NCBI RefSeq assembly: GCF_020524345.1
Contig: NZ_JAIVLH010000009.1
Coordinates: 124,001 to 188,000 of the forward strand
DNA: 64,000 nucleotides
Direction: 5' to 3'
Source of the DNA: Metabacillus niabensis
Lineage (GTDB): Bacteria > Bacillota > Bacilli > Bacillales > Bacillaceae
In this document: piece after piece, positions 11,049-20,258 of the stretch
Numbering within the stretch: the stretch's first letter is position 1
How the letters are laid out: each line of letters starts with the position of its first letter
Position numbers and translations under genes: made by a program
Notes under the pieces: model-generated
What the model was told of the DNA's origin: nothing
Database searches by the model: none
The model's input: the letters and a program-made list of their open reading frames with translations, nothing else

Positions 11049-11969
11049 ATGGAAGGTGTGCTTTTATTAAATAAGCCCACAGGAATGACATCTCATGACT
11101 GTGTAGCAAAGATGAGAAGACTTGCAAAAACAAAAAAAGTTGGCCATACAGGAACATTGGATCCTGATGTTACTGGTGTACTTCCCATCTGTCTTGGAAG
11201 AGCGACAAAAATAGTTGAATATTTAACTGCTGCTACGAAGACGTATGAAGCTGAAATAACAATTGGTTATTCTACAACAACTGAAGATGCATCTGGAGAA
11301 GTAGTAGAAAGAAAAAGTGTAGCATCCCCGATAACGAAATGGATGGTTGAAGATGTATTACGATCAATGGTTGGTACTATCGAACAAGTCCCTCCAATGT
11401 ATTCGGCTGTTAAAGTAAATGGTAAAAAACTCTATGAATATGCACGTGCCGGGATTGAAATAGATAGACCAGCCAGACTTATTACAATTCATGAGATTGT
11501 TTTGCTTGGTGATGTAATACAAAAAGATGGACTGGTTACATTCCGATTTCGTGTGACATGTTCAAAAGGTACATATGTTAGAACATTGGCCGTCATGATA
11601 GGGGAAAGACTGGGATTTCCGGCACATATGTCACATCTTGTTAGAACAAAATCAGGTAATTTTCATTTAAGTGACTGTTTTACATTTGAGGAAATTGAGG
11701 AAGCAGTTGAAAAAAATGAACTGCAAAAATATTTACTTCCAATAGGAAATGCGCTTAATGATTTGCCGAAACTACTAATCCATGATACTCTAGCAGAGAA
11801 AGTGAAAAATGGTGCAGTATTAGAGCTACCAACACAATTTCATGACATAGAAGCTGGTTCTCCAATAACTATCTATAATGAAGAACACCAATGTTTAGCT
11901 ATATATTCAAAGCATCCGACAAAAAGTCACCTTATGAAGCCGATAAAAGTCTTATATAATGAGGCGTAA
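11049..11969 (+). CDS. truB: tRNA pseudouridine(55) synthase TruB
   Basis: Makes pseudouridine 55 in the T-loop of tRNAs. 306 aa. GGAGG at 11037-11041 is 7 nt from ATG 11049 but only 1 nt from ATG 11043, so 11049 is chosen. Catalytic Asp38 lies in GHTGTLDPDVTG; the LLLNKPTGMTSHD start, the PPMYSAVKVNGKKLYEYAR motif and the SKGTYVR motif are all present. The C terminus carries a PUA-like extension. It is followed by ribF, as in B. subtilis. Confidence 0.97.
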   Translation: MEGVLLLNKPTGMTSHDCVAKMRRLAKTKKVGHTGTLDPDVTGVLPICLGRATKIVEYLTAATKTYEAEITIGYSTTTEDASGEVVERKSVASPITKWMVEDVLRSMVGTIEQVPPMYSAVKVNGKKLYEYARAGIEIDRPARLITIHEIVLLGDVIQKDGLVTFRFRVTCSKGTYVRTLAVMIGERLGFPAHMSHLVRTKSGNFHLSDCFTFEEIEEAVEKNELQKYLLPIGNALNDLPKLLIHDTLAEKVKNGAVLELPTQFHDIEAGSPITIYNEEHQCLAIYSKHPTKSHLMKPIKVLYNEA

Positions 11970-12020
11970 GGTACTTTTTAATTACTGACAGCATTATAAT
12001 TGAAAAAGGTGAAGTTGACT

Positions 12021-12968
12021 GTGAAACAAATTAACCTGTCTCACCCACATCATATAGAACGTACAGAACAACCTGAGATGGTTATGGCCCTGGGGTATTT
12101 TGATGGGGTTCATAAAGGTCATCAAAAGGTTATTTTAAAGGCAAAGGAAATTGCGGAGAACACTGGAATGAAATGTGCCGTTATGACATTTCATCCACAT
12201 CCCCAAGTAGTACTTAGAAAACAAGACCACATTGAATATTTAACACCATTAGACGAAAAAATCAAATTGATCGAGCAACTAGGTGTAGATCTATTATATG
12301 TTGTAGAATTCACACAAGAATTTGCTGCTTTGCTACCTCAACAATTTGTTGATGAATTTATTATTGATCTTAATGTTAAACATGTTGTTGCAGGCTTTGA
12401 TTTTACATATGGCCACCTTGGGAAAGGTTCGATGGAGACTATTCCATTTCATTCAAGAAACCAATTTTTACATACAACAGTTGAAAAGTTAACAGATCAT
12501 GACCGTAAAGTAAGTTCTTCACTTATACGAGAAGTCATTCGGAGTGGAGATGTAGCATATGCTGAAACCCTACTTGGTAGACCTCATTTTGCAACAGGAA
12601 CAGTTATCCATGGGGATAAACGTGGAAGAACAATAGGTTTTCCAACAGCAAACATAGAGGTGGAAGGAACCTTCTTACTTCCTCCAACTGGTGTATATGC
12701 AGTTTTAATCAAGGTGGAAGATCAAGTCTATGAAGGTGTGTGTAATATTGGGTATAAGCCTACATTTAAAGATGAAAAAGCGGTAAAACCAAGTATTGAA
12801 GTTCATATTTTTGATTTTAAACGTGATATATATGGTGAAATGGTATCAGTTTTCTGGTATAAACGTATAAGAAGTGAAAAGAAGTTCCATAATGTAGAGG
12901 AGCTTATTACACAAATTTCTAAGGATAAAGATCAGAGTCAAGAATTCTTTCAGAAAAAAATGGTTTAA
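12021..12968 (+). CDS. ribF: Bifunctional riboflavin kinase / FAD synthetase
   Basis: Converts riboflavin to FMN and then FAD. GTG 12021 is chosen because AAAGGTGA (12005-12012) is 8 nt upstream and the product then starts MKQINLSHPHH like other Bacillus RibF. The longer TTG start at 12000 would place the ribosome site inside the gene. 315 aa, usual length. N-terminal adenylyltransferase domain with GYFDGVHKGHQ (HxGH-type), and C-terminal flavokinase domain with GxTIGFPTANI and PPTGVYAV. It is called ribC in B. subtilis. No FMN riboswitch is seen upstream. Confidence 0.95.
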   Translation: MKQINLSHPHHIERTEQPEMVMALGYFDGVHKGHQKVILKAKEIAENTGMKCAVMTFHPHPQVVLRKQDHIEYLTPLDEKIKLIEQLGVDLLYVVEFTQEFAALLPQQFVDEFIIDLNVKHVVAGFDFTYGHLGKGSMETIPFHSRNQFLHTTVEKLTDHDRKVSSSLIREVIRSGDVAYAETLLGRPHFATGTVIHGDKRGRTIGFPTANIEVEGTFLLPPTGVYAVLIKVEDQVYEGVCNIGYKPTFKDEKAVKPSIEVHIFDFKRDIYGEMVSVFWYKRIRSEKKFHNVEELITQISKDKDQSQEFFQKKMV

Positions 12969-12971
12969 TCC

Positions 12972-13000
12972 TTGCATTATCTTTAGAAAAATAGTATTCT
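12972..13000 (+). promoter_or_regulatory. Candidate sigma-A promoter of rpsO
   Basis: TTGCAT (12972-12977), 17-bp spacer, TATTCT (12995-13000). A start near 13007 would give a leader that exactly contains the folded region 13015-13069. Confidence 0.4.
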
Positions 13001-13014
13001 AATTGATGTAGTTT

Positions 13015-13361
<347 letters not shown>

Positions 13362-13368
13362 TTACTTT

Positions 13369-13394
13369 AAAAGCGGGATTCCTCCCGCTTTTTT
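13369..13394 (+). terminator. Intrinsic terminator after rpsO
   Basis: AAAAGCGGGA (13369-13378), 4-nt loop, TCCCGCTTTT (13383-13392) running into more T. Perfect 10-bp stem with T-tail. The 178 nt that follow before pnp show no strong promoter to my eye. Confidence 0.9.
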
Positions 13395-13572
13395 AGTGTA
13401 TATAAAACTGCGATAAAATAGATGATTCTACACCTTTTTTTGTAAATAAATTAGCTGCTTTCTAAAAGTTGTCGAAAATCTATTTACATATAAAAACTAT
13501 GCTGATATGTTGAAATTAAATGGTTCATACTATTACATAACGCAATTAAAAAAGAGAAGGAGTTTTACATAT

Positions 13573-15693
13573 ATGGGACAAGATAAACAAACGTTTTCCA
13601 TAGACTGGGCCGGTCGAAACTTAACAGTTGAAATTGGCCAGCTTGCTAAACAAGCAAACGGATCTGTACTGATTCGTTATGGTGATACAGCTGTATTAAG
13701 TACTGCTACTGCGTCAAAAGATCCAAAACCTCTTGATTTTTTTCCACTCACAGTAAACTATGAGGAGCGTTTATACGCTGTTGGTAAAATACCAGGTGGA
13801 TTTATTAAACGAGAAGGCCGCCCAAGTGAAAAGGCTATTTTGGCAAGTCGATTAATCGACCGCCCAATTAGACCATTATTTGCTGACGGATTTAGAAATG
13901 AAGTGCAAGTTATTAGTATTGTAATGAGTGTTGACCAGGATTGCTCTTCAGAAATGGCAGCAATGTTTGGCTCATCCTTAGCATTATGTGTGTCTGATAT
14001 TCCTTTTGAGGGACCTATCGCAGGAGTTACAGTTGGAAGAATTAATAATGAATTTGTTATTAATCCTAATGTAGAACAGGCAGAACAAAGTGATATACAT
14101 CTAGTAGTAGCCGGAACGAAAGATGCAATCAACATGGTTGAAGCCGGTGCAGATGAGGTTCCTGAAGAAACAATGTTGGAAGCAATTATGTTTGGTCACA
14201 ATGAAATTAAACGTCTTATTGCTTTCCAAGAAGAAGTAGCTGCAGCAGTCGGTAAAGAGAAAAAAGAAGTTCAGCTTTTTGATCTTGATGCTGATTTAGA
14301 AAAACGTATTCGTGATCTTGCTGAAAAGGAACTTCTCCAAGCCATTCAAGTTCAGGAAAAGCATGCGCGTGAGGATGCAATCAATGCGGTGAAAAATAGT
14401 GTTGTCGAGAAGTTTGAAGCTGAAGAGGCAGACGAAGCTACAATCAAAATGGTTAAACAAATATTGTCAAAGCTTGTGAAAGCAGAGGTACGTCGATTAA
14501 TTACAGAGGATAAAGTCAGACCAGATGGACGTGGAGTAGATGAAATCAGACCACTTTCATCAGAGGTTGGTTTACTCTCAAGAACACATGGGTCAGGTTT
14601 ATTTACACGTGGACAAACACAGGCATTAAGTATTTGTACACTTGGAGCTTTAGGTGATGTGCAAATTTTAGATGGATTAGGAATCGAAGAATCAAAACGC
14701 TTTATGCATCATTATAATTTCCCGCAATTCAGTGTTGGGGAAACTGGACCAATGAGAGGTCCAGGACGTCGTGAGATCGGACATGGGGCACTTGGAGAGC
14801 GTGCTTTAGAGCCAATTATCCCTTCTGAAAAAGATTTCCCTTATACAATCCGTTTAGTATCAGAAGTACTTGAATCAAATGGATCTACTTCTCAAGCAAG
14901 TATTTGTGCCAGCACGCTTGCAATGATGGATGCTGGTGTTCCAATTAAAGCTCCTGTAGCAGGTATTGCGATGGGTCTCGTGAAATCAGGTGAGCACTAC
15001 ACAGTATTAACAGATATCCAAGGTATGGAAGATGCTCTAGGTGATATGGACTTTAAAGTAGCTGGAACTGAAAAAGGTGTTACAGCCCTGCAAATGGATA
15101 TTAAAATTGATGGCTTATCTCGAGAAATTCTAGAGGAAGCTTTACAACAAGCTAAAAAAGGACGTATGGAAATTCTGAAGTCAATGATGGCAACCATCTC
15201 TACACCGAAAGGTGAGTTATCACAATATGCTCCTAAGATCTTAACGATGGCAATTAACCCGGACAAAATTCGAGATGTTATCGGACCGAGCGGAAAACAG
15301 ATAAACAAAATCATTGAAGAAACTGGCGTTAAAATTGACATTGAACAAGATGGAACAGTATTCATTTCTTCTGTTAATGAAGAAATGAACCAGAAAGCAA
15401 AGAAAATTATCGAAGATTTAGTACGTGAAGTTGTAGTCGGACAAATGTACTTAGGGAAAGTAAAACGAATTGAAAAATTTGGAGCGTTCGTTGAAATCTT
15501 CAGTGGAAAAGACGGCTTAGTTCATATATCAGAGTTGGCTGAAGAGCGTGTCGGCAAAGTTGAAGATGTGGTGTCAATTGGTGACGAACTATTAGTAAAA
15601 GTAACTGAAATTGACAAACAAGGTCGTGTAAACTTATCGAGAAAAGCAGTTCTTAAGGAACAAAAAGAAAATCAACCAGAACAACAAGGTTGA
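13573..15693 (+). CDS. pnp: Polyribonucleotide nucleotidyltransferase (PNPase)
   Basis: Phosphorolytic 3'-5' exoribonuclease, central to mRNA decay and competence in Bacillus. 706 aa from ATG 13573, preceded by AGAAGGAG; the longer frame from 13507 lacks a ribosome site and the family N terminus. Two RNase PH-like domains (about 10-210 and 310-540) with an all-helical linker, KH domain with [12 protein letters not shown] near 570, and S1 domain from about 622. The second PH core has the conserved SDPLGDMDF-type stretch as [13 protein letters not shown]. Confidence 0.98.
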   Translation: MGQDKQTFSIDWAGRNLTVEIGQLAKQANGSVLIRYGDTAVLSTATASKDPKPLDFFPLTVNYEERLYAVGKIPGGFIKREGRPSEKAILASRLIDRPIRPLFADGFRNEVQVISIVMSVDQDCSSEMAAMFGSSLALCVSDIPFEGPIAGVTVGRINNEFVINPNVEQAEQSDIHLVVAGTKDAINMVEAGADEVPEETMLEAIMFGHNEIKRLIAFQEEVAAAVGKEKKEVQLFDLDADLEKRIRDLAEKELLQAIQVQEKHAREDAINAVKNSVVEKFEAEEADEATIKMVKQILSKLVKAEVRRLITEDKVRPDGRGVDEIRPLSSEVGLLSRTHGSGLFTRGQTQALSICTLGALGDVQILDGLGIEESKRFMHHYNFPQFSVGETGPMRGPGRREIGHGALGERALEPIIPSEKDFPYTIRLVSEVLESNGSTSQASICASTLAMMDAGVPIKAPVAGIAMGLVKSGEHYTVLTDIQGMEDALGDMDFKVAGTEKGVTALQMDIKIDGLSREILEEALQQAKKGRMEILKSMMATISTPKGELSQYAPKILTMAINPDKIRDVIGPSGKQINKIIEETGVKIDIEQDGTVFISSVNEEMNQKAKKIIEDLVREVVVGQMYLGKVKRIEKFGAFVEIFSGKDGLVHISELAEERVGKVEDVVSIGDELLVKVTEIDKQGRVNLSRKAVLKEQKENQPEQQG

Positions 15694-15701
15694 TGACATG
15701 A

Positions 15702-15733
15702 TAGGAGGCCATGGGTAACCAGGCTTCTTTTTC
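15702..15733 (+). terminator. Imperfect terminator after pnp
   Basis: AGGAGGCCATGG (15703-15714) pairs imperfectly with CCAGGCTTCT (15719-15728), followed by TTTTTC. Confidence 0.55.
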
Positions 15734-15790
15734 AATTTAATACTTCTGTAACTGAATTACGGAACAAGCGCCATTTTTGTTCTACCTTGT

Positions 15791-15823
15791 CCTCTTTTTA
15801 CATATTTTTTAGTAAAAAGGGGG
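15791..15823 (+). promoter_or_regulatory. Hairpin burying the ylxY Shine-Dalgarno sequence
   Basis: CCTCTTTTTAC (15791-15801) pairs with GTAAAAAGGGG (15812-15822) over 11 positions with one T-G wobble. The ylxY ribosome site (AAAGGGGG, 15816-15823) forms the 3' arm, so translation may be restrained unless the stem is opened. Confidence 0.5.
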
Positions 15824-15830
15824 ATACATA

Positions 15831-16808
15831 ATGCAAAGGAAAATCATTCAAGTTGTTGGTTTTATTTTCGTCATAACAGTAGCCATTGGCTTTATTAAAA
15901 ATCCTTTTACCACATCCTATCTTGATCAAATAAAAAAAGCAGATGTGACAGTTGCAAAACACCAAGATAAGCTGTATGAGGAGATTTCATCTAAAGCCAA
16001 GGAATACAGTATTCCAGCCCAAAATGCAGAAATACATAAAGTATGGAAATCGACCCCGGGGTATAATGGATTAGAAGTTGACATTGATGAGTCATATAAA
16101 AAGATGAAGGCGAAGGGCACTTTTGATGAAAACCTTCTTGTTTATCGGCAAGTTAAACCATCTGTACACCTTGAGGATTTAAAAGCTGAGCCAATTTATA
16201 GAGGTCATCCTGACAAGCCGATGGTATCTTTTATTATTAATGTAGCTTGGGGAAATGAATATATTCCTGACATGCTTGAAACGTTAAATAGATACCATGT
16301 GAAAGCTACCTTTTTTCTTGAAGGAAGATGGGTGAAAGAAAACCCTGATATGGCGATGATGATAGTTGATGCCGGACATGAAATTGGAAATCATTCTTAT
16401 ACACATCCTGATATGAGTCAGCTCTCTGTAAATAAAATAAGAGAACAATTGTCCAAGACGAATGAAGTAATAAAATCGGTTACAGATATTACCCCAACTT
16501 GGTTTGCACCTCCAAGTGGCAGTTTTAAAAATGAAGTTGTAAAAATTGCTGATGAGATGAAGATGAAAACTGTTATGTGGAGTGTGGATACAATTGATTG
16601 GCAGCGTCCAGAACCACATGTGTTAGTTTCACGAGTAATGGGTAAAGTTCATAATGGAGCACTCATTTTAATGCATCCAACATCTTCAACATCGGAAAGT
16701 TTAGAAACATTAATATTATCCATTAAGCAAAAAGGTTATTCTTTTGGTTCAGTGTCAATGCTCGTTGATGAGGAACGATTATTTAGAGATGAACCAAAGA
16801 CAAATTAA
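15831..16808 (+). CDS. ylxY: YlxY, sporulation polysaccharide deacetylase-like protein
   Basis: 325-aa member of the YlxY branch of the NodB polysaccharide deacetylase family. An N-terminal hydrophobic segment (residues 5-25) suggests a membrane anchor or signal with the domain outside. The NodB core begins near residue 125. The zinc motif HEIGNHSYTHPDM is intact (about 184-196), but the usual TFDDG catalytic aspartates are replaced by NVAWGNEY (about 137-144). That replacement is typical of this branch and makes normal deacetylation doubtful. It may be a non-catalytic glycan-binding protein of the spore envelope; that is inference. Confidence 0.88.
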   Translation: MQRKIIQVVGFIFVITVAIGFIKNPFTTSYLDQIKKADVTVAKHQDKLYEEISSKAKEYSIPAQNAEIHKVWKSTPGYNGLEVDIDESYKKMKAKGTFDENLLVYRQVKPSVHLEDLKAEPIYRGHPDKPMVSFIINVAWGNEYIPDMLETLNRYHVKATFFLEGRWVKENPDMAMMIVDAGHEIGNHSYTHPDMSQLSVNKIREQLSKTNEVIKSVTDITPTWFAPPSGSFKNEVVKIADEMKMKTVMWSVDTIDWQRPEPHVLVSRVMGKVHNGALILMHPTSSTSESLETLILSIKQKGYSFGSVSMLVDEERLFRDEPKTN

Positions 16809-16831
16809 ACAACGAAGAAGGAGGAACACTT

Positions 16832-18073
16832 TTGATCAAAAAATATACGTGTCAAAATGGAGTAAGAATTGTGTTAGAAAATATTCCTACTGTTCGATCT
16901 GTTGCAATTGGTGTATGGATTGGAACAGGTTCTCGAAATGAAAGCCTTGAGAATAACGGGGTATCCCATTTTCTTGAGCATATGTTCTTTAAAGGAACTA
17001 AAACAAGAACAGCAAGAGAGATAGCTGAATCTTTTGATAGTATTGGTGGTCAAGTAAATGCCTTTACTTCAAAAGAATATACTTGTTACTATGCTAAAGT
17101 ACTTGATGATCATGCGAGCTATGCCCTAGATGTACTTGGTGACATGTTTTTTAACTCAACGTTTGATGAAGATGAACTAAAAAAAGAAAAAAATGTTGTA
17201 TATGAAGAGATTAAAATGTATGAAGATACTCCAGATGACATTGTTCATGATATTTTAAGCAAAGCTACATATGGAAGCCATCCTTTAGCATATCCAATAT
17301 TAGGAACAGAAGAGACCTTAGCGTCCTTTAATGGAGATACATTGAGAGAGTACATGAACAATCACTACACTCCCGAAAATGTGGTCGTTTCTGTAGCTGG
17401 AAACGTGACAGAAAGCTTTATTAAAGAAGTTGAAAAACTTTTTGGTTCATATGAAACAAATTCATTGAAACGTGAATTTGAAAAACCAAGCTTTCATAAT
17501 GAAAAACTGGCTAGACAAAAAGATACAGAGCAAGCTCATCTATGTATAGGATTTAACGGTCTTGAAGTGGGTCATGATGATATTTATAGTTTAATCGTTC
17601 TAAATAATATTTTAGGTGGAAGTATGAGTAGCCGTTTGTTCCAAGATGTTCGTGAACAAAAAGGTCTTGCTTACTCTGTTTTCTCATACCACTCTTCATA
17701 CGAAGATAACGGCCTTCTTACTATCTATGGCGGTACAGGAAGTAAGCAACTTAATCTCTTGTTTGATACGATTCAGGAAACATTAGCGACGTTAAAAGCA
17801 GAAGGTATTACTGCAAAAGAATTAGCTAATAGTAAAGAGCAAATGAAGGGTAGTCTTATGCTCAGTCTGGAAAGCACGAACAGCCGAATGAGCCGAAATG
17901 GGAAAAATGAGCTTTTACTGGGTTATCACCGCTCATTAGATTCAATTATTGAAAAAGTAAATGAAGTAAGTGAAGAAAGCGTGAATACACTTGCTAATCA
18001 GGTATTCACTGACACTTATTCAGTTGCTCTTATTAGTCCTGAAGGTACTTTACCGAAAAAACTTCAATCATAA
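16832..18073 (+). CDS. mlpA: M16 zinc peptidase MlpA (YmxG)
   Basis: 413-aa peptidase of the M16 (insulinase/processing peptidase) family. It starts at TTG 16832 behind GAAGGAGGAAC. The inverted zinc motif is intact as HFLEH (near residue 45, in GVSHFLEHMFFKGT), with the downstream Glu in the KKEKNVVYEEIKM helix. Two M16 domains are visible; the second has the R/Y pair in SSRLFQDVREQKGLAYSV. In B. subtilis MlpA affects expression of extracellular protease genes. Likely active. It lies 23 nt after ylxY and is followed by a terminator. Confidence 0.94.
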   Translation: MIKKYTCQNGVRIVLENIPTVRSVAIGVWIGTGSRNESLENNGVSHFLEHMFFKGTKTRTAREIAESFDSIGGQVNAFTSKEYTCYYAKVLDDHASYALDVLGDMFFNSTFDEDELKKEKNVVYEEIKMYEDTPDDIVHDILSKATYGSHPLAYPILGTEETLASFNGDTLREYMNNHYTPENVVVSVAGNVTESFIKEVEKLFGSYETNSLKREFEKPSFHNEKLARQKDTEQAHLCIGFNGLEVGHDDIYSLIVLNNILGGSMSSRLFQDVREQKGLAYSVFSYHSSYEDNGLLTIYGGTGSKQLNLLFDTIQETLATLKAEGITAKELANSKEQMKGSLMLSLESTNSRMSRNGKNELLLGYHRSLDSIIEKVNEVSEESVNTLANQVFTDTYSVALISPEGTLPKKLQS

Positions 18074-18075
18074 TT

Positions 18076-18122
18076 AAAAATGCTTACGATTTATTTTTCT
18101 TATAAATTGTAGGCATTTTTTT
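18076..18122 (+). terminator. Intrinsic terminator after mlpA
   Basis: AAAAATGCTTACGATTTAT (18076-18094) pairs with the run ending GTAGGCATTTTTT (18102-18122). Long, slightly imperfect stem with T-tail. Confidence 0.85.
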
Positions 18123-18162
18123 ATGAGGTCAATTGATAAGATAGTAGAAAGGAGGAATGGAC

Positions 18163-18423
18163 ATGAGACTTAGTGAACTATCCGGAAAAGAAATTGTAGA
18201 TGTGAAACGTGCAGAACGATTAGGTGTTCTAGGTCAAACTGATTTGGAGATTAATGAACAAACGGGACAAATTACAACACTAATCATCCCTTCGTTAAAA
18301 TGGTTTGGATTAAGAAAACAGGGCCAAGAGATACGGGTTCCATGGCATCATATTAAAAAGATAGGAACAGATATGATCATTCTTGACATACCTGATGAAC
18401 AAATTGATAAAATCGAATCATAA
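18163..18423 (+). CDS. ymxH: YlmC/YmxH family PRC-barrel sporulation protein
   Basis: 86-aa YlmC/YmxH family protein with a PRC-barrel fold (MRLSELSGKEIVDV start, then a DLEINEQTGQITTLIIP strand pair). ATG 18163 is 7 nt from AAAGGAGG (18148-18155); ATG 18157 is only 1 nt away and is rejected. The family is restricted to spore-forming Firmicutes; exact role unknown. It is placed between mlpA and the dipicolinate synthase genes, as in B. subtilis, and has its own terminator. Confidence 0.9.
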   Translation: MRLSELSGKEIVDVKRAERLGVLGQTDLEINEQTGQITTLIIPSLKWFGLRKQGQEIRVPWHHIKKIGTDMIILDIPDEQIDKIES

Positions 18424-18434
18424 CTACACTTCAT

Positions 18435-18463
18435 CGATTGGCATTTGGCCAATCGTTTTTTTT
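18435..18463 (+). terminator. Intrinsic terminator after ymxH
   Basis: CGATTGGC (18435-18442), 5-nt loop, GCCAATCG (18448-18455), then eight T. Textbook form. Confidence 0.92.
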
Positions 18464-18533
18464 CGATAAAACTGCGGATTCAATTACTCCCATTTAATAT
18501 GTATCCTCTTTCTTTTTATTCATCTGTTTATTC

Positions 18534-18561
18534 ACCCATATGTCGATTTCTACATAGTATG
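18534..18561 (+). promoter_or_regulatory. Candidate sigma-K promoter of dpaAB
   Basis: CACC (18533-18536), 16 nt, CATAGTATG (18553-18561) fits mACm-N16-CATAnnnTA with one mismatch. spoVF is sigma-K dependent in B. subtilis. Position, about 70 nt before dpaA, is right. Confidence 0.5.
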
Positions 18562-18632
18562 TTGAAGTAAGTTATCCTAGGATCTCAAGGAACTATAACA
18601 GAAACACAAGCAAAAGAAGGTGAACATACAAT

Positions 18633-19535
18633 ATGTTAACAGGATTAAACGTAGCTGTAATTGGTGGTGATGCCAGACAGCTAGAAGTTATCCGTAAATT
18701 AACTGAACTTGATACAAAGCTTTTTCTCATTGGTTTTGACCAACTGGACCATGGCTTTACTGGTGCAACAAAAGTCAAAATGGATGAGGTTCCATTTCAA
18801 GAAATAGATGCGATAATTTTGCCTATCCCTGGTACGAATCAAGAGGGGATTGTAGAAACTGTTTTTTCAAATGAAGAGGTTATTTTAACTGAAGAGTTAA
18901 TTAATCAAACACCTTCTCATTGTACCATTTATTCAGGTATTTCAAATTCATATTTAGATAATCTCGTTCAATCGACAAATAAAAAATTAGTTCAACTTTT
19001 TAAAAGGGATGATGTAGCAATCTACAATTCAATTCCAACAGTTGAAGGAACGCTCATGATGGTCATCCAACATACCGATATAACAATACATGGCTCAACT
19101 GTTGCTGTATTAGGGTTAGGAAGAGTAGGAATGAGTGTGGCAAGAACCTTCTCTGCACTAGGAGCGAAAGTTAAAGTAGGAGCGAGAGATACGGCAGACT
19201 TAGCCAGAATTACTGAAATGGGCCTTGAGCCTTTTCATATTGATCATCTAAAGGATAAGGTAACAGACATCGATGTGTGTATAAATACAATCCCAGCTAT
19301 GATCGTAACGGCTAAGGTGATTTCCAATATGCCGGCACACACATTAATCGTCGATCTTGCTTCAAAACCGGGAGGAACCGATTTTCGATATGCTGAGAAA
19401 AGAGGGATTAAAGCACTATTAGCTCCAGGATTACCGGGCATAGTGGCACCAAAAACAGCCGGGCAAATTGTAGCGAATGTCTTAACACAGCTATTAAATG
19501 AGTTAAAGATAGATGGAAAGGGGTTATCTTCATGA
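18633..19535 (+). CDS. dpaA: Dipicolinate synthase subunit A
   Basis: With DpaB converts the dihydrodipicolinate-pathway intermediate made by DapA into dipicolinic acid, the calcium chelator of the spore core; acts in the mother cell. 300 aa. N-terminal NAD-independent region (VIGGDARQLEVIRKL) and a Rossmann domain with LGLGRVGMSVAR near residue 155. AGAAGGTGAA precedes ATG 18633. The stop overlaps the dpaB start. Preceded by a sigma-K-like promoter and followed by asd-dapG-dapA, which supply its substrate. Confidence 0.96.
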   Translation: MLTGLNVAVIGGDARQLEVIRKLTELDTKLFLIGFDQLDHGFTGATKVKMDEVPFQEIDAIILPIPGTNQEGIVETVFSNEEVILTEELINQTPSHCTIYSGISNSYLDNLVQSTNKKLVQLFKRDDVAIYNSIPTVEGTLMMVIQHTDITIHGSTVAVLGLGRVGMSVARTFSALGAKVKVGARDTADLARITEMGLEPFHIDHLKDKVTDIDVCINTIPAMIVTAKVISNMPAHTLIVDLASKPGGTDFRYAEKRGIKALLAPGLPGIVAPKTAGQIVANVLTQLLNELKIDGKGLSS

Positions 19536-20134
19536 AATTAGAAGGTAAGCGGATTGGATTTGGTATTACGGGTTCTCATTGCACTTATGAGGAAGTGTAT
19601 CCACAAATCAAATCATTGTTAGATGAGGGAGCAGATGTTATCCCGGTCGTCACATTTACAATGAAGGACACAACAACTCGTTTTGGAAAAGCGGGGGAAT
19701 GGGTTGAAAAAATAGAGGCGTTAACAGGAAACAAAGTGATCGACTCTATTGTTGCAGCAGAACCATTAGGACCTAAACTTCCGTTAGATTGTATGGTAAT
19801 CGCTCCACTAACAGGTAACTCAATGAGTAGATTTGCTAATGCTCTAACTGATTCGCCAGTGTTGATGGCTGCAAAAGCAACCTTAAGAACCCATCGCCCT
19901 GTTGTTTTAGGCATTTCTACAAATGATGCGCTTGGTTTAAATGGAGTAAACCTTATGAGGTTAATGGCAACAAAAGATATATATTTTATTCCATTTGGCC
20001 AAGATGCCCCTGATAAAAAACCAAATTCAATGGTTGCAAGAATGGAAGCATTACTGGATACTGTATTAGCTGCATTAGAAGGAAAGCAATATCAGCCAGT
20101 TGTTGTTGAGAAATTTCGAGATTTAGAAGAATAA
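19532..20134 (+). CDS. dpaB: Dipicolinate synthase subunit B
   Basis: Flavoprotein-family subunit of dipicolinate synthase, 200 aa. It shows the flavodoxin-like start GKRIGFGITGSHCTYEEV and the central PLTGNSMSRFANALTDSPV segment typical of phosphopantothenoylcysteine decarboxylase-like flavoproteins. ATG 19532 overlaps the dpaA stop (ATGA), with AAAGGGG at 19517-19523 as ribosome site; translation is probably coupled. Same mother-cell role as dpaA. No terminator is evident before asd. Confidence 0.96.
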   Translation: MKLEGKRIGFGITGSHCTYEEVYPQIKSLLDEGADVIPVVTFTMKDTTTRFGKAGEWVEKIEALTGNKVIDSIVAAEPLGPKLPLDCMVIAPLTGNSMSRFANALTDSPVLMAAKATLRTHRPVVLGISTNDALGLNGVNLMRLMATKDIYFIPFGQDAPDKKPNSMVARMEALLDTVLAALEGKQYQPVVVEKFRDLEE

Positions 20135-20186
20135 TTTCATAATTCAATCAAAGAATCAAATTTTTTCATCCATTCGACAATTATTG

Positions 20187-20195
20187 TGATAGAAT
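20187..20195 (+). promoter_or_regulatory. Candidate extended -10 promoter of asd
   Basis: TGATAGAAT (20187-20195) matches TGn plus a -10 hexamer; no good -35 is visible. It would allow vegetative expression of asd independent of the sporulation-controlled dpaAB. Confidence 0.35.
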
Positions 20196-20258
20196 AGTAC
20201 GTAAAAGATTTGTAGCTGTATTTTTAAAAGAAATATAGCTGGAAGGAGCTAGTGTTTA

